A stretch of DNA of 64,000 bases from Taenia hydatigena (Eukaryota; Platyhelminthes; Cestoda; Cyclophyllidea; Taeniidae). Below the pieces are notes generated by a model that was not told the origin of the DNA, made no database searches, and worked only from the letters and a program-made list of their open reading frames with translations. Shown here one piece after another: positions 11,871 to 23,960 of this stretch (position 1 is the stretch's first letter; every line of letters begins with the position of its first letter). Where the stretch lies: the NCBI GenBank assembly GCA_036345935.2, contig JADWOT020000001.1:33957412-34021411 (forward strand), written 5' to 3'. The translations under genes and the position numbers were made by a program.

Positions 11871-12569
11871 GCTAATTTAAACGGTGTCTAAATTTGTTGC
11901 CTTTGCCATATCCGATTTTTCTGACGACTTTTGCATGGATCTTCCAGCGATTGGACGTCTGTTCGCTTCTAAGGATCCCTTGTGATCGAGTTCAGTGTTG
12001 ATTTTCCTTCATTTAACGCCTTATTACTCTCTGCGTATCCTTCTCCTGCTGCACTCTTTAATGAGAAGCACTGTCATCTTTTATTGGTTCATTGCTTCAG
12101 CACACATTGTCTTCCTTTCCCTTAATCTCTAGACTCTGTCTCTGGCAACAACCCCTCATTCGCCCATTCTGAATTGTTCAAATTCGTTTTTTATGCGCCT
12201 GCTTCCATGTTACAAACCGAGAGTCATCACTTGCAATCTTTTGCACAGAGGACTTCGTGTCCTGTGGGTGAGACTCAAATCGTATCCATGGGATTTGAAG
12301 TTCCGATTAATTACGTAAAATTCGCTGAATAAACTAGGTCTTTCATTATCTTACGCAGCAACTTATTCAAACCATTACAGCATATTATGTGTGCTTCGTA
12401 TTTACTCAATCTCATTGACGAATTACATTTCCTCACTAACTTTAGCCTTATCCGCGTAAAATGATGCAGTGAGAAGTGTCTAATTGGTAGAGGAGTGGCT
12501 TCGATGTGTCATGTGAGGAGGGGTTGGTGTAGCATCCAACAGTGAAGCGGCGGGTGGTAGTAGTTGATG

Positions 12570-12690
12570 TGAACAAAGTTGGCCTGAGGAGGCAAAAGTG
12601 TCGGATTGCAGGGCAGACCGAGTTCGTCGGAGATCAGACACCATGATTGATGCAAAGTAGCCCAGCTCCAAGCCGACGACCCAGTGTGAT
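12570..12690 (+). repeat. Short duplicated block S3, copy 2
   Basis: Second copy of the block at 11,350-11,470. Confidence 0.65.
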
Positions 12691-12699
12691 TGTACACGT

Positions 12700-14650
12700 T
12701 GTGATTTTGTGTACATGGGCTGCGTCTCCCTCCCAACATCTGCGTATGCCTCAGTGCAATCAGCTATTTTTCTGCATGCTCTAACGCAGTCATCCATACA
12801 TCCACCCACCCACACGTACGAGTCACTTCGTCCCGTCACAGAGCCACCATCACTGTCTTTTCGCATCGCCTTTCCTCTTCGCATTCCACAACACATAACC
12901 ACGTCAGCCGCTGAGACTACAGTCCCTGCTCAATCACACGCCGCCCTCTTCCACTCCCAACACTTCACCCTCCTGCTCTCCCAAACATTCTGCATCGCAA
13001 ACCATCCTGCGCTGCCACACTCTGCCATGCAGTAGGAAAGTACACTCCATCATTTCATCCTCTCTCCACTCGTCTCACAAGACACTTTCTTTATTCCTCC
13101 ATTCAACCATTCGAATCAGCCTATTCGAAATGTGAAGGTTAAGGTGGAGACGGAGGTGGTGGTGGTTCACGATGCACGAGCAATTCATGTCCTCCGTCAG
13201 GTGGCCACCACGAGTGTAAACTGGCGCCCTCACCTGTGTCGAGGGCTGTGTACATATTGTCCGCAATAGGCGGCAGACAGCAATGTACTGTCGGCTTGAT
13301 AAGGTGGTGACCACGTTAGGAAAGGAATCGTTGAAGTGAATCCACCTCCTCCATGTGATAATACACTGTCGAAACGGCACAGATTCTTGTCGAGCTACTT
13401 CCACCCACTGATGTAGCGATTGAGTGCCTCACGCTAAGGACGACTTCGTAGTATTCATCTCCAATGCGGGATTGCCTTGCACACATTCGTGAAGTCGGGA
13501 GCATCCAGGAAGTGGCATATTTGTGGTGACAATTCGGGTGGCAGTTGGGTGATTTTGCAATGTGAAGCATCATCCTCGGCCTAAATGTCAACGAAAGTGC
13601 ATCTTGGTTAGTGGCATGAGAAAAGTACAGTTGAGGGGTATTGAAATGAAGTGAAGATACGTGGAGATGGTGAGAAATGAATGTCGGTAAGTGGAGGGAG
13701 TAGAGATAACCGAAACGCAGCATTGTCGGGAAGGTCGGAAGCGTAGAATGACTGCGTGACGCAGACGTCGAGGTTGATATAGCTTCCGTTAGAGGGAGGA
13801 ATGGAGGTAGGGAGGGGGAGGGCGAGGGTGGGGACAGTCACTTTAATGACCCCATTGACGTGTTCGCGCATTGGTTGTCACGTCGTCGTGGTCGTGGTCA
13901 TGGTCGAGGTCGTCTACCCTTTGGCAGTCACGCCATCAACACGTCTGTCACATAATGCCTTGTCCACCGATAAATAATGCGAAGGTGGGAGGTGGTGAGA
14001 CACAACGCAGTCCTCGCGTCACAGTGATTGCTTGCAACGACAATGGCATCATCCACACCGTTGCCCATTTGGTACTTCGCGGTAGTCGTAGTAGTAGTAG
14101 TAGACACCCACCTCATCTAATGGCAAAGCATTTCTGCCTTTCTCAAGTCAAAGCCACAATGCGAGCAATGGTGGCACTTGTGCGGTCTACCCTTGCTTCA
14201 CTCACTCAATCACTAAATCGCTCATGCTGTAAATCTACGAGTCCTTCCCTGTGTTTGTTGCAAAATGTTGGCCATATTATCCCAGTGAGTAGCCCTGCTC
14301 GTGGAATGGAAAAGGACACACACGCACACAACTCAAAGTGGATTTGTGTCATTTGACCTCGTTGAGTGTACGCGATGCGTGAGTTGTAGGGAGACCGACT
14401 GCATTGAGGTGGTATACGTGATAGTGCGTCGAATGGATAGAATGAGGTGAAGATGAGGTGAGCGATAAATGGAGGCCAAGGGAGCCAACTTGAATCTTCC
14501 ACATGCTGGGCAAACGATGGCATTATTGTGTCTCTCCTTTTGTCCATCAAAACTGCTTGCACGATAGCGACCGGAAATTGAACTTTCCACGTGATAACGG
14601 AATCGGAGAGTTTACAATTGCAGCAAGCATTGCAGTGCACACGAACACAT
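12700..14650. other. Stretch without recognised genes
   Basis: Several open frames of 80-160 codons occur on both strands (for example 13,316-13,723 on minus and 13,871-14,356 on plus), but they overlap each other, lack recognisable motifs and have no paralogue in the window. A short GTA run lies at 14,088-14,103. Confidence 0.45.
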
Positions 14651-14654
14651 GGTC

Positions 14655-14900
14655 GAAGTTGAGGGCAATGCAGCACTAACAGTCTCTATTGCTTCACAGG
14701 TTTTCGATAAAACTCGACAGTATTCCATGGATACGTGTTGTCTCCATCCTACTTCTAATCAATCAACATACCCTGCATAGTCGGAGGGAAGGAAGGAAGG
14801 CGCATCTACTGGTTTCAACAGCAGCAATAGTTTGGTAGCACCAATAGTAGCAGCAATAATAAGAACGAAAGTGTTTTTCACCATTTTTCATTCCATCTTA
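14655..14900 (+). repeat. Partial copy of the 42.86-43.1 kb block (S2)
   Basis: The start ('gcagcactaacagtct' through 'ggttttcgataaa') matches 42,863-42,935, and the next part (around 'ggaaggaaggcgcatctac') matches the beginning of both S2 copies. Similarity ends near 14,900. It shows that the upstream 42.86 kb piece and S2 belong to one ancestral unit. Confidence 0.7.
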
Positions 14901-15493
14901 CGACTACCAACCACCGTCGCGCATGTGTGACACACTGCTATTCAATAGCATACCAATTCTTTTTCCTTTCCTTCCTTCCTTCCTTCCGTCCCCCCTTACC
15001 CTTTCCTTCCATTCCTTGCAAAGCAAGCCTGCTGTCCTACCGGTGTGGTATGTGTTGGTTCTTTCCTTAGCACCATCGAAAATGCACACACTGGATGTGC
15101 TGCATAATTCAAATGCCTTCAACACTCACACCCGTCTTCCCGTCACACGCAGCAACAGAAACCCTCTACTAAAGTCATTCAAGTAACACTTCTATTCCAA
15201 CCGCATTTCTAGCTCACTGGCATTGTGAGGCGACAGTACAGCCCCATCGTTGTGGGTGCTTGCTATCACTTCCACAAGCACATTCAACGCACCTACACCT
15301 CACCTACGCCACAAAGCAGCACATCGTTCCAGTCGTGCCAGTAATACTTATCATCATTAGCCGCCAACCTGCACCACAATTTAGCGTGAAGGCAGTGCAG
15401 TCACCAGACAGAAAGCGCTTCTGACTTTCAAATGGTGAGGCTATCGACTGAATCCATCCATCGTGTCACACACTCAAACATACCGCCACGATA

Positions 15494-15837
15494 ATGTTTG
15501 CAGATCGGTTGTATGCAGAAATGCTCTTTATCTTGGTCTACATTTCGCTTTGGTTTTTCGGTCACTTTGGTTTTTTCCGTTTGCGATTTTTCTTTCTCGC
15601 GTGGACCCTCGTGGACATGGCGCAAGCAGTGTCGACGAGGAGAGGTAGGCGCTCGCCTTTACACACACCTCCACTAACTTCATTGTCATGCAGGTTGCCA
15701 AAGACGCCAAAAGGCTGTCTTTCACAAAGCACTTCAAACAGATGTTCATGTGGAAGAAGAGCGGGTGGAGCAAGTGGAGCAGATAGAGCAAGTGGAGGAG
15801 ACGGAGAACTCGACTGGCGCATCTTATGCGAAGCTGG
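15494..15837 (+). CDS. Candidate two-exon gene start, unrecognised
   Basis: Exon 1 would run from the ATG at 15,494 to about 15,645 (donor GTAGGC). It encodes a strongly hydrophobic, aromatic-rich N-terminus that could be a membrane segment. Exon 2 would start after 'gtcatgcag' at about 15,693 and end at a GTGAGG donor near 15,837. The phases fit, giving RR|GCQRRQKAVFHKAL and then a Glu/Gln-rich stretch. A diverged inverted copy of exon 2 lies at 17,083-17,370. Against this, another frame of exon 2 (AKDAKRLSFTKHFKQMFMWK) is better kept in the inverted copy (AKEAKKLSDTKHLRRRMFMWK), so the true frame is unsettled. No family is recognised. Confidence 0.3.
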
Positions 15838-16436
15838 TGAGGTTCCAACAGATACTGCAATTCTTCGTCTCTCCTCCAAGTCATTCGATGCGGAGGCGGC
15901 AGCGGAGGTTGGCAGAAACGGTAGGAGACACTGGCGCCGCAGATACGACCTACGGTGTTACCGACCTTCCGGATGAGTACGAATGGAGGGAAGACGGAGG
16001 AGGAGGTAGTGGTGTGGATAGCGCAAAGGGCCTTTGCGCTGAAAGGAGGAGGAGGATGAGAAGACGGATGGAGACGAAAGGCCGTTCGAAGAGGAACGAG
16101 GACGGGCAGGAGGAGGAGGAGGTGCGGGTGGAGCGTGAGCGGGAGCAGGCGCAGGTGCGGGATGGGCAGCGCGAGGAGAACGAGCAGGAGGAGGAGGAGG
16201 AGGAGCACGAGCAGAAGCAGGAGGAGGACGGGAGAATGGAGAAGGAGGTGAAGAAGGAGAAGGCGCACAATGTCATCATGGAGAGCGGGCACCATGTACA
16301 CGGCAAAGCAAAGAAGACGCGCAGCGGCAGGTGGCGTCGGCTCTTCACCAACTTAATCAGTGGACTCGCGTGGCACCAACAACACAAGGGACCTCACCAA
16401 CACCGACACCGGTTTACAGACTCCATGATGCATTGA
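15838..16436 (+). CDS. Glu/Arg-rich low-complexity open frame
   Basis: The open frame continues past the possible donor to 16,436 and encodes a highly charged region dominated by Glu, Arg, Lys and Gln. This reflects the GAG-rich purine tract (about 16,040-16,262). It could be a disordered protein tail or simply translated low-complexity DNA. No domain is visible and the inverted copy does not keep this part. Confidence 0.2.
16040..16262 (+). repeat. Purine-rich (GAG-type) tract
   Basis: A long, nearly pure purine stretch on the plus strand built from GAG, GGA and GAA triplets, with occasional interruptions. Confidence 0.8.
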
Positions 16437-16533
16437 TGATGGAGCAAAGTGTGCTTCTTGCCTACCACCAATTCACACCAAGTCAAGTCGGTGAGAGCAT
16501 TGTCCTTCCTGTTAATGCAGCATCTGCACTATG

Positions 16534-16651
16534 AGCAGCAGCAGCAGCAGCAGGAGGAGGAGAAGGGCGTTGTTGTCGTCGTTGTTGTGGTTGTAAGGGA
16601 CACTGTAGTTGTCACGGTTGGTTCAGCAGCAGTAGCAGCAGCAGCAGCAGG
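16534..16651 (+). repeat. Two CAG/GCA runs
   Basis: CAG/GCA triplet runs at 16,534-16,553 and 16,624-16,651, separated by a GTT-rich stretch. Confidence 0.85.
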
Positions 16652-16904
16652 AGGTAGATGACGATGATGACCTCTACCCATGCCAAGAGCGAAGGACTTC
16701 CGTTCGTCCGTCCGTCCGTCTCTTTTACCTTCCTATTTTTCTTCTCTCCTTTTTCATTTAGTGTTCAGTTGAGATGTCCTGGTGCCAACAATGTCTCGCC
16801 CATGTCCACCGTCAGAGTCGACAATTGTGCCCCTGCTGCCATCGCCGATGTCGTTGTTCACCGCCATGCGTGATGTCTCCTCGTTCTTCACTTCTTTCTC
16901 CGTT

Positions 16905-17035
16905 CCGATACCTCCTCTCTCTCTCTCTCTACCTCCCTCACTCCCTGCCTCCCTTCCCCCTCCCTGTTTCCCTCCCTCCCCGCCTCCCCTCTTTCCCTCC
17001 TTCCTTCCTTTCTCCCTTCCTCTTCTTCCTCGAGT
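16905..17035 (+). repeat. Pyrimidine-rich (CT) tract
   Basis: About 130 bases of almost pure C and T on the plus strand (CTCT, CCCT and CCTT units). Together with the purine tract 700 bp upstream it gives two strand-asymmetric tracts of opposite sense on either side of the axis of the 15.7/17.3 kb inverted duplication. Confidence 0.85.
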
Positions 17036-17082
17036 AGCTGCTTGTCTTCCACCGTCTCCCTTCCTTCTTTCGCATTCACATC

Positions 17083-17370
17083 TCACCCCTCCGATTCCTC
17101 CCATTCGCATTCATCCGCACCTTCGGTCGTGCCGTGGGCGTCTGCTGCTGATGCGTCGGCTCCTTCCATTTCCCCACCGTCAGCCACGACTTGCAGTATC
17201 CGTTGCAATCTACCAAACTTCATATCAGATGCGACTGCTTGCGAGTTCCCTCCCCGCCCACACTGCCCACCCTGCCCATTCTGTCCCACTTCCTCTTCTT
17301 CCACATGAACATTCGTCGTCTGAGGTGCTTTGTGTCAGACAGCTTCTTGGCTTCTTTGGCATCCACATGC
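17083..17370 (-). pseudogene. Inverted diverged copy of the 15.69-15.99 kb exon
   Basis: Read on the minus strand, the sequence around 'atgttcatgtggaagaag' and downstream ('cggatactgcaa') matches 15,693-15,870 on the plus strand. One frame keeps a basic peptide with MFMWKK in both copies. The copy upstream of the shared acceptor position is unrelated to the 15.5 kb exon 1. It is an inverted duplicate, probably decayed, of an unrecognised exon. Confidence 0.55.
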
Positions 17371-17460
17371 CACCTTTCCTATTTTTGTTCTTCTTCTTGT
17401 TTCTTCAAATACATCTCTTTTGTTCATTAGACCAACGCCTTATCTCACTTAGCACTTAGT

Positions 17461-17935
17461 AGGCGGCAGGATGGCGGTGATGCCACAGAATCCACCTTAC
17501 ATTTCGTTTCCGGACAACTCTCTCCCTCCACATCAAGTCATTCTTTTAAGTCATTCTTGCTGAATGACGAGGAAGGAGCGATGGTTGATGGGATGAAAGG
17601 AAGCCCACTGCGGTCTGTTTATGCCCACTTGACTTCCATCCATCCAAGCAAATGATGAAGGAGGACGAGCAACTAGGTGATGGCACAGCAACTGACTTCT
17701 CCTAACAGGCTCACAAGTGGCGTAACTCCTTGCCTCCGCAACTAATTCACTGACTACTTGTTAACAACCCACCAACCAATATCACTTTCGATAGAAATCT
17801 CAACTGACATGATCCCTTCAAATTAATCAAGTGGCCGAACTCTTCTGCGAGAACTGCCTCATTCTCCATCACCTCACTCAGTGAGGTACCTGTGTAAAAG
17901 AAAAAAGTCGACATTTAAAATGCCTATTAACAACA
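17461..17935. other. No recognised features
   Basis: Nothing recognised on either strand. Confidence 0.5.
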
Positions 17936-17939
17936 AAAC

Positions 17940-18250
17940 CACCAAAACTAACCAAAATGCACCAAATACTTACAGGGTTTCCAACTTCTGACGCTAAACA
18001 AAGGCTCGCTACTCCGAAACAGCGGTCACCGAAACAAGTAGCACTTACGTGAGTCGCGTACAAACATGACCAATCAGGTCAAAGTTCGTTCGGTAAAACA
18101 ATCAAACTTTTAATATATATGTGTTTTATATGATGCAACAACTAACACAAACTAGAGCAGTTTTGTAACAAACACAAAATTTAAAGTAGAAATACACAAA
18201 TGAAAGATTAGACGAATTGCGCACAAGTGAGAGATATGGCAATGAATCTT
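17940..18250 (+). repeat. Duplicated block S4, copy 1
   Basis: Matches 46,290-46,560 in the same orientation. Shared landmarks are 'actta(c)..gggtttccaactt', 'ccaatcag.tcaaagttcg' and '.atgtgttttta'. See the promoter-like element below. Confidence 0.7.
18070..18120 (+). promoter_or_regulatory. Promoter-like CCAAT plus TATA pair
   Basis: CCAAT at 18,070-18,074 is followed after about 36 bp by an A/T run, 'taatatatat', ending at 18,120. The same pair in the same order and spacing is kept in the otherwise diverged copy (CCAAT at 46,421, TATA at 46,461). No gene starts convincingly downstream of either, so this is suggestive only. Confidence 0.25.
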
Positions 18251-19370
18251 AGCAGACGACCAAAGCATAGATACTACAGTATAAGGTGCAACAACGCAAA
18301 GTAAAAGTAGTTCAAATAACAGCATTTAATTTTAATGTGTCGCCTTTATTGAAAATTTCAGTTGTCTATAGACATGTGTATTGTAACATTGTTGACGTTT
18401 CGAGGTGTTTTAAAAAGCAATTTCGAGTAACTCGGCTGACTTTGTGGTGAATTTGATTTTTTTAAATGGCTCTCTATAGTTTGAATATCTACGCCACTAA
18501 GGTCGGTTAAGGTCGTAAATGAATGACTGGCTTGTGCATTCGGCTGAGTGTTGCGTTGTCTTGCTTCTCTTCTCATTCAAATGGGTCGTTTTGCCAATGA
18601 TAGTGGGCCAACGATTGTTGGGAAATGAATGCCTTGCCAGTCGCGACTCAGGACAGTGTTAAGAGTGGAATACGTTAGTATGTGGCATGTCTACAGTGGA
18701 TGAATGGAAGTGTGGATGAATGGTTGAGAAGGATTACCGATTTGGCGCCATTGCAGTAGAAGCAGAAGAGCTCCCAAAGTGAAAGGTAAGGTAGGAGCAT
18801 AGATGCTGGTTATTTTGTGTGTCTATTTATGATGTTATTGTGGTACTTGGGTCTCAGCAACACACCACTATTAGCCATCAGTGATCCAATTCCAGAGGAT
18901 AAGCTCACACACTGCAAAGAGAGAAGACAAAATGCGGAATATTGTCCACCCATTATTGAGTAGCATCGCACTGGTAAGGCTAGAGTCTTGGATAGCTAGG
19001 CAAAGCTAAAGCTATCAAGGTTTGAGATTGGTTAATGGACCTGTCACTAGTCATTTTGGATGATTGTTATCCAATACCCGATGCCATGTTTCTGCCTTGT
19101 AATCTCCACCTCTATTGTCTCAGGTGGGCATGAGGATGTGTGTTTGCAGTGGCGATGGCAAGCACTGTGTGCATGTGTTGTCAATTTAACTGGAGCTTAT
19201 GTCTACCCCTAGTGATCCATGTTCCGCGCAAGCCAGTCATTTGAGGCCGCCGCTAAATAGATCCATCAATGTGGGTCAATGTTCTTAGCCATTGCGTGTG
19301 GTATATTCACTGACCTTGGTCCTAACGAATGCTTTGGACCTAATCAAGTGGAGATTGACTGGATGCAGTT
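18251..19370. other. No recognised features
   Basis: Nothing recognised. Only short frames without motifs. Confidence 0.5.
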
Positions 19371-19371
19371 G

Positions 19372-19640
19372 TCATGCAAGCAGTACCAACGATATGAGTT
19401 GATGAGAAAGAGATGACGTTGCAAAGCTAGTTGCATCCCGGTCCACTAGAGCCGACGGCAGCTTCTGTTGATGGCGTCTGCACGGTCTCGTCTCTACTTC
19501 ATCTGAGCATATTGCACTGCTCCAATTGAGCAATGCGAAGGTCGCGTACGCAAACAAAAATGTTGCGTAGACCAATTCTCTGTCCGACAGCATGGCAATC
19601 ACATCACCGAAATGCAAAAATCGCGGCGACACGACTCACA
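19372..19640 (-). pseudogene. R1-related coding-like remnant
   Basis: An open minus-strand frame of 86 codons contains FGDVIAMLSDRELVYATF and, after ALLNWSS, RPCRRHQQKLPSALVDRD. Both parts recur as separate pieces on the plus strand at 2,200 and 2,460, and the first part recurs in every R1 repeat. This copy holds the longest uninterrupted version of the peptide. The protein is not recognised, and the piece lies just outside the left end of IR2. Confidence 0.4.
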
Positions 19641-20079
19641 GATCGATCGTATTTCCATAGGCAATCAAATAAAAGGGTTGAATTCGGAAGGAGTTGACTT
19701 GATGGCGCAATTACCTTCCCTACTTATGCCGGCATGCCAGCTGCGCAGCCACCTTTGTTTGGCTTGCCACAAACGCCATTTCGATGACTCTATGCAAGGT
19801 CTAAAGCCATCGAACGCGAGAGCATTTGGCTAGTGAAAGAGGTAGACCATGGTTTGACGCTAAGATGTAAAGTGAATTTAAGAGGAGACAACTGTTGTGT
19901 ATAGTTTTAAATCTACTGACAGTACATCAATCGCGAGTGTGGTGTCGACATGGGAGGTATCAGTGTAACACCTTCTATCCACGCTGTAGTGTTCGGCGTT
20001 TAACTGAGTCCGGTGCATCGCACTAAAGAAATCGTAGGCGTAAACCGAAACCACTTAAGTCTGCAATGAAGAAAGATTG

Positions 20080-21300
20080 TGAATTGCTCGTGTCGTGCTG
20101 ATTCCCTCAGCGGCAACACACCAATCACAGCCAACAGATCCAGAGATGCTGATGTAGTTGATGCTAAAATGTACTCGAGAGGCTATGTTCGGGTCCACTC
20201 ACCCTCTCATTCCCCACCTCATTCCATCGATACTGACCACCTCCAACAGGCGACTATCGCTTCCTTTACACCTACTTCTTACCTACGCACCTAAAGCGCC
20301 ATCACTAATCCCATTCGCACTTTGTGTGGCCAAAACTTTACTTGAATCACGCCACCATGCCAGAGTGAAAGGGACTAGAAGATGAGGAGTACGAGCAACC
20401 AAGCAGCAGAAATTGGAAAGGAAAACAGTATCGAAGTTAATTTAAATTGTCAGTAATACCCATGCTGCCAACATGAAGTCGGTTTCACTGCATTGAGACA
20501 GCAGTCAAGCAATGCAGAGACTCAGTACGTGCAAAAGAAGGCTGCGCAGACTGATTCACATTCCAGCAGCGTCATCACCATGTCACCAAAGCATGAACCT
20601 TGCAGCGATGTAGCTGCCTAGTCTATCGTCGACGAGAAGACGAGGATTTGAGATTGAATCACGAGCGTTCTCGAAGCGAGTGAATGAATAATATGAGATT
20701 ATGCGGTCTGTTTGATCCCACTCTACTCGTTTCAAGGATGTGAAGGTCAAGGAGGAGAGATTAACGCCAAACTGACCCCGCGCTTTGCGATCCCCTCTTG
20801 TCACGACCTGAGCAGAAACCAACCAGAGAGTCTTCGGTGCATTATTTGGAGTGTTCTCTTTCAAGTGCTGCGATTGGTGCTATTTGTTGGAACGGGCGCC
20901 ACACAGGACTCTCAACAGACAAACGACCGAAAGATTCCGGCTTACTTTTTCTTTTCTGTCTATCCAGCCTCTGGTTGACCCCTAAGACCATGACGGTTGC
21001 AAGGACTCGCTTGGGTCGAGGAAGCATCTCTGTCGATATCACTCATGCGAGAAGTGAACGCATCGGCATGAGACGTTAAATTTCACTAGATGGTTGCAAG
21101 GACGAATTTGAGCCAGGTCTGAAAGTTCCCGAGGCTGCAAGTGGATGAAAGACGAATCTCTCCCACATTGCAGAAAAGCGTTAATAGTCCAGACAAATTG
21201 AAGAGTCCAAGGCAAACGGATTTGTTAGCGAGCAACACACACCTGCCTGTCAAAGCAGGCGAGTTGTGCAAACGTCACTTGTTTAGTGATTGGACCACCA
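20080..21300 (+). repeat. R1 copy (left arm, outer)
   Basis: Family R1 in plus sense. It shares with IR1 the blocks around 'tgcgcagact', 'aaagaaggctgcgcag', 'cactagatggttg' and 'ctgcctgtcaaagcagg'. R1 also appears as a single short scrap near 36,130-36,250. Confidence 0.8.
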
Positions 21301-23289
21301 TTTGGTGCTACATGCAAACGGTCTCAATCCTAATTGGCTGAGAGGTGGCTCCCACGAAGTTTGGTGCTGCTGCAGTGTCAGCAGCGATGCATCGCCATAA
21401 TTGCAAAGGTGTGTAACAGGGTGGGTATCAATCTCCATCATTGGAGACATTGATGACGAGTTGGGATGAATAGGATTAGGCACGTTTGGGAAAGGACAAT
21501 TTCTGTTGCTAAACCACCACTGTCTCTGTGATTAGTGCTGCTGTGAGGAAGGAGAGACGCAGGCACATGCTATTTTAACAGACAGATTAGCCACCACATC
21601 ATTCAATAGCGTTTACAATTCTGAAGCGGCTTCATCACGTCGCTATACCTGTATTATTCATGCTTGACTAAGTAGTCGCTAATGTTTAGAAAGAAGCGTT
21701 CAAAGAACACGTCTCTGGCTTTAGAACTGTCGTCATCAGCCTTCACATCAATTAAGAGTACTTCCTGGCGGATCGCACTCTACTCTTTCTAAGGAAATAA
21801 AAGCTATGCAAAAATAAGGGAAGGAGGATGCACAGATCCAATTACAGAAACCAACAAAACCATCGAAATATATTGCAGACTCAGCTTTAACACATCTTTG
21901 GTGATTGATAAACGAGGCAGAGTAATGAGTGTTATGAGAGCACTTTTCTCTCTCGAAGGCAGATGATGACGGTTCCGCAGCAAGAATGGTGTTCGCCGAA
22001 CACTTCTCGTTCACCATTGAGGACTACTAAGTCAAGCCTATATGAAGCGCATAAGCCGTAATTACTTCAGTCGTTCAGTCTAGCAGATGGAGGCGAGTGC
22101 TTATGACTATGGCCGTAGCAGCTAGAGATGTCAATGATGCCCGAGCTGCCAAGCATAACTGTGCTTCTCTTTACATCTCAGTGGTTAGTGCTGCCTTGAC
22201 CTAAGGGAACTCCACAACCACGTAAAGAGTTTGTGTTATAGCAGCCTTAACCAGGATGCGAATGCGGCATCACCATCTGTGCGAGGTATATGGCTGAGGT
22301 GATGTGTTGGAGCTATTTCTCGAGAAAAACCCAGCATCGACTTCTTACTCTCCTTCCTCTACTTGACGCATACACTGAGGCTACTTATCAGTGCTGAGGA
22401 GACGTCAGGCTTTAACCACCAATGTGAGGTGGTGAGACTTCATGCGTATTGTGTTCCCACAACTGCTCTAAGCCTCCCGAGCCAGCCTTTGTTCTTTCCA
22501 CACCGATGCGTTTGATCCTCGCTTGAATGTCATTGTCTTTCAAACCCAAGTGAAATCTTGCACAATCCACAAAGAGTAATGCGAATTCTTTGCATGTGGC
22601 GCTTAAGATTTTTGTAGTTAATAACCTTAATCGAAGTACATTGAGAGGCTGCTGAAGTCCGAAGCACACAATCTTCTCACTGAACTCAGGGTGGCATCCT
22701 AGTCAGCTCAACTGACGCTCAATCCTCCTTCTTTTCCCCTACTCCTTCAGCAAGTCAACTGTTGTAGGTGTGCAAGAATGCGCACTTGTTTGAAATAGGA
22801 TGTCATTCGTGCAAGAATCAGGCTCATCGGCGGTATCTTCCTCCACCTCACTTTGAGCATGTGACGATCCTTTCTAAATGCAAGATCATTTTGCCCATGT
22901 TCTTCTTATACGGATGGTTAATCAGTGGAGAGTAAACTAATCTTAAATAAAGTAAACGTTTGCGACTGCTTCTGAGGTTCTTAATTTTGGTGGCATTGTC
23001 TATGTTGGTAGCATGGTTACTGATCTACTGATTGGCCAACAACTAGAGCTATGACTAATTGGCATTTGACCTTCTCCCATTATAACCTACGCACATGATT
23101 GCCAAATGAGAGGAACTGGTGAAGTGGATCACCCACAGCTGCAGCCACGCCCAACAGTTGGCTCGTTGCAGACATGACTAACGAACGGCAACTTGAACGA
23201 TCGCTGATTGAAGTCTGACATCGAACGCATCACTTGAAAGCCAATTCTCCAAGTAGTAAAATGAAATTATTAATTAAAAGAGCGCAATG

Positions 23290-23960
23290 CGAAGTGTCCA
23301 AAGGTTGTGAGATTCGTCACCCCTCTTTGACCTTCCTACCCTTGGAAAAAGCAGAGTGTGAACAGTTAGTACACATGGTCTCATAGAATCCAATTGCTCG
23401 CGTCCGGCACGCTCGGATGATTAAGCGCTGTTGCACACGCAAATCATTTTCAAATCCTCGTCTTCTTGCCGACGACAGACAAGGCAGTCACATCGCCGCA
23501 ATGCCATGCTTAGGTGAGTTTGCGAAGATGCTATTGGAGGCCGAAATGGTCTGCGTAACATTCTTCTGCACATATCGAGGCTGCGCACTGGTGAACTGCT
23601 GCTACCTGGTAACATAATGACATTAGAGGTGCTGCTGTCAATTTAAATTAACTTCGATACTGGCTTCCTTCTGTCACTATAATGTTTGATTGCTCGTGCT
23701 CCTTACCTTTTATCCTCTTTCACCCTAACATAGTGGTATGATTCAAATAAAGTTCCGCCCACTTCAAGTGCTAATTTCCACTACCCATTTTGGGAAGCTT
23801 TGCTTAAAGGGGAATGGGATGGGCAGCGGTGTTTTACGTGGATAAGGTAAGTGGGTGTGGGGGACACCATAGTCACCTGTAGGAGGTGGTCGGGATTAAT
23901 CGAGTGAGTAGGAAAAGGAAACAGCAGTTGATGCGGATAATCCACTAGAATCACCAAAAT
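23290..23960 (-). repeat. R1 copy (left arm, inner, inverted)
   Basis: R1 in minus sense, so the left arm of IR2 is itself bounded by inverted R1 copies. The 66-codon frame at 23,417-23,617 carries the FGEFAKMLLEAEMVCVTFF version of the R1 peptide. Confidence 0.8.

Noticed and set aside
13420..13570. Minus-strand peptide SRIGDEYYEVVLS resembling the start of an ELM2 domain
   Set aside because: Only about 13 residues fit, no further ELM2 or SANT motif follows, and the splice sites are poor.
15528..16301. Longest open frame in the window (257 codons, minus), Leu-rich
   Set aside because: It is the antisense of the purine tract. CTC/CTT triplets give the leucines, and no domain or splice logic supports it.
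16782..17459. 225-codon plus frame, Ser/Pro-rich
   Set aside because: It reads the pyrimidine tract and then the antisense of the 17.1-17.3 kb exon copy.
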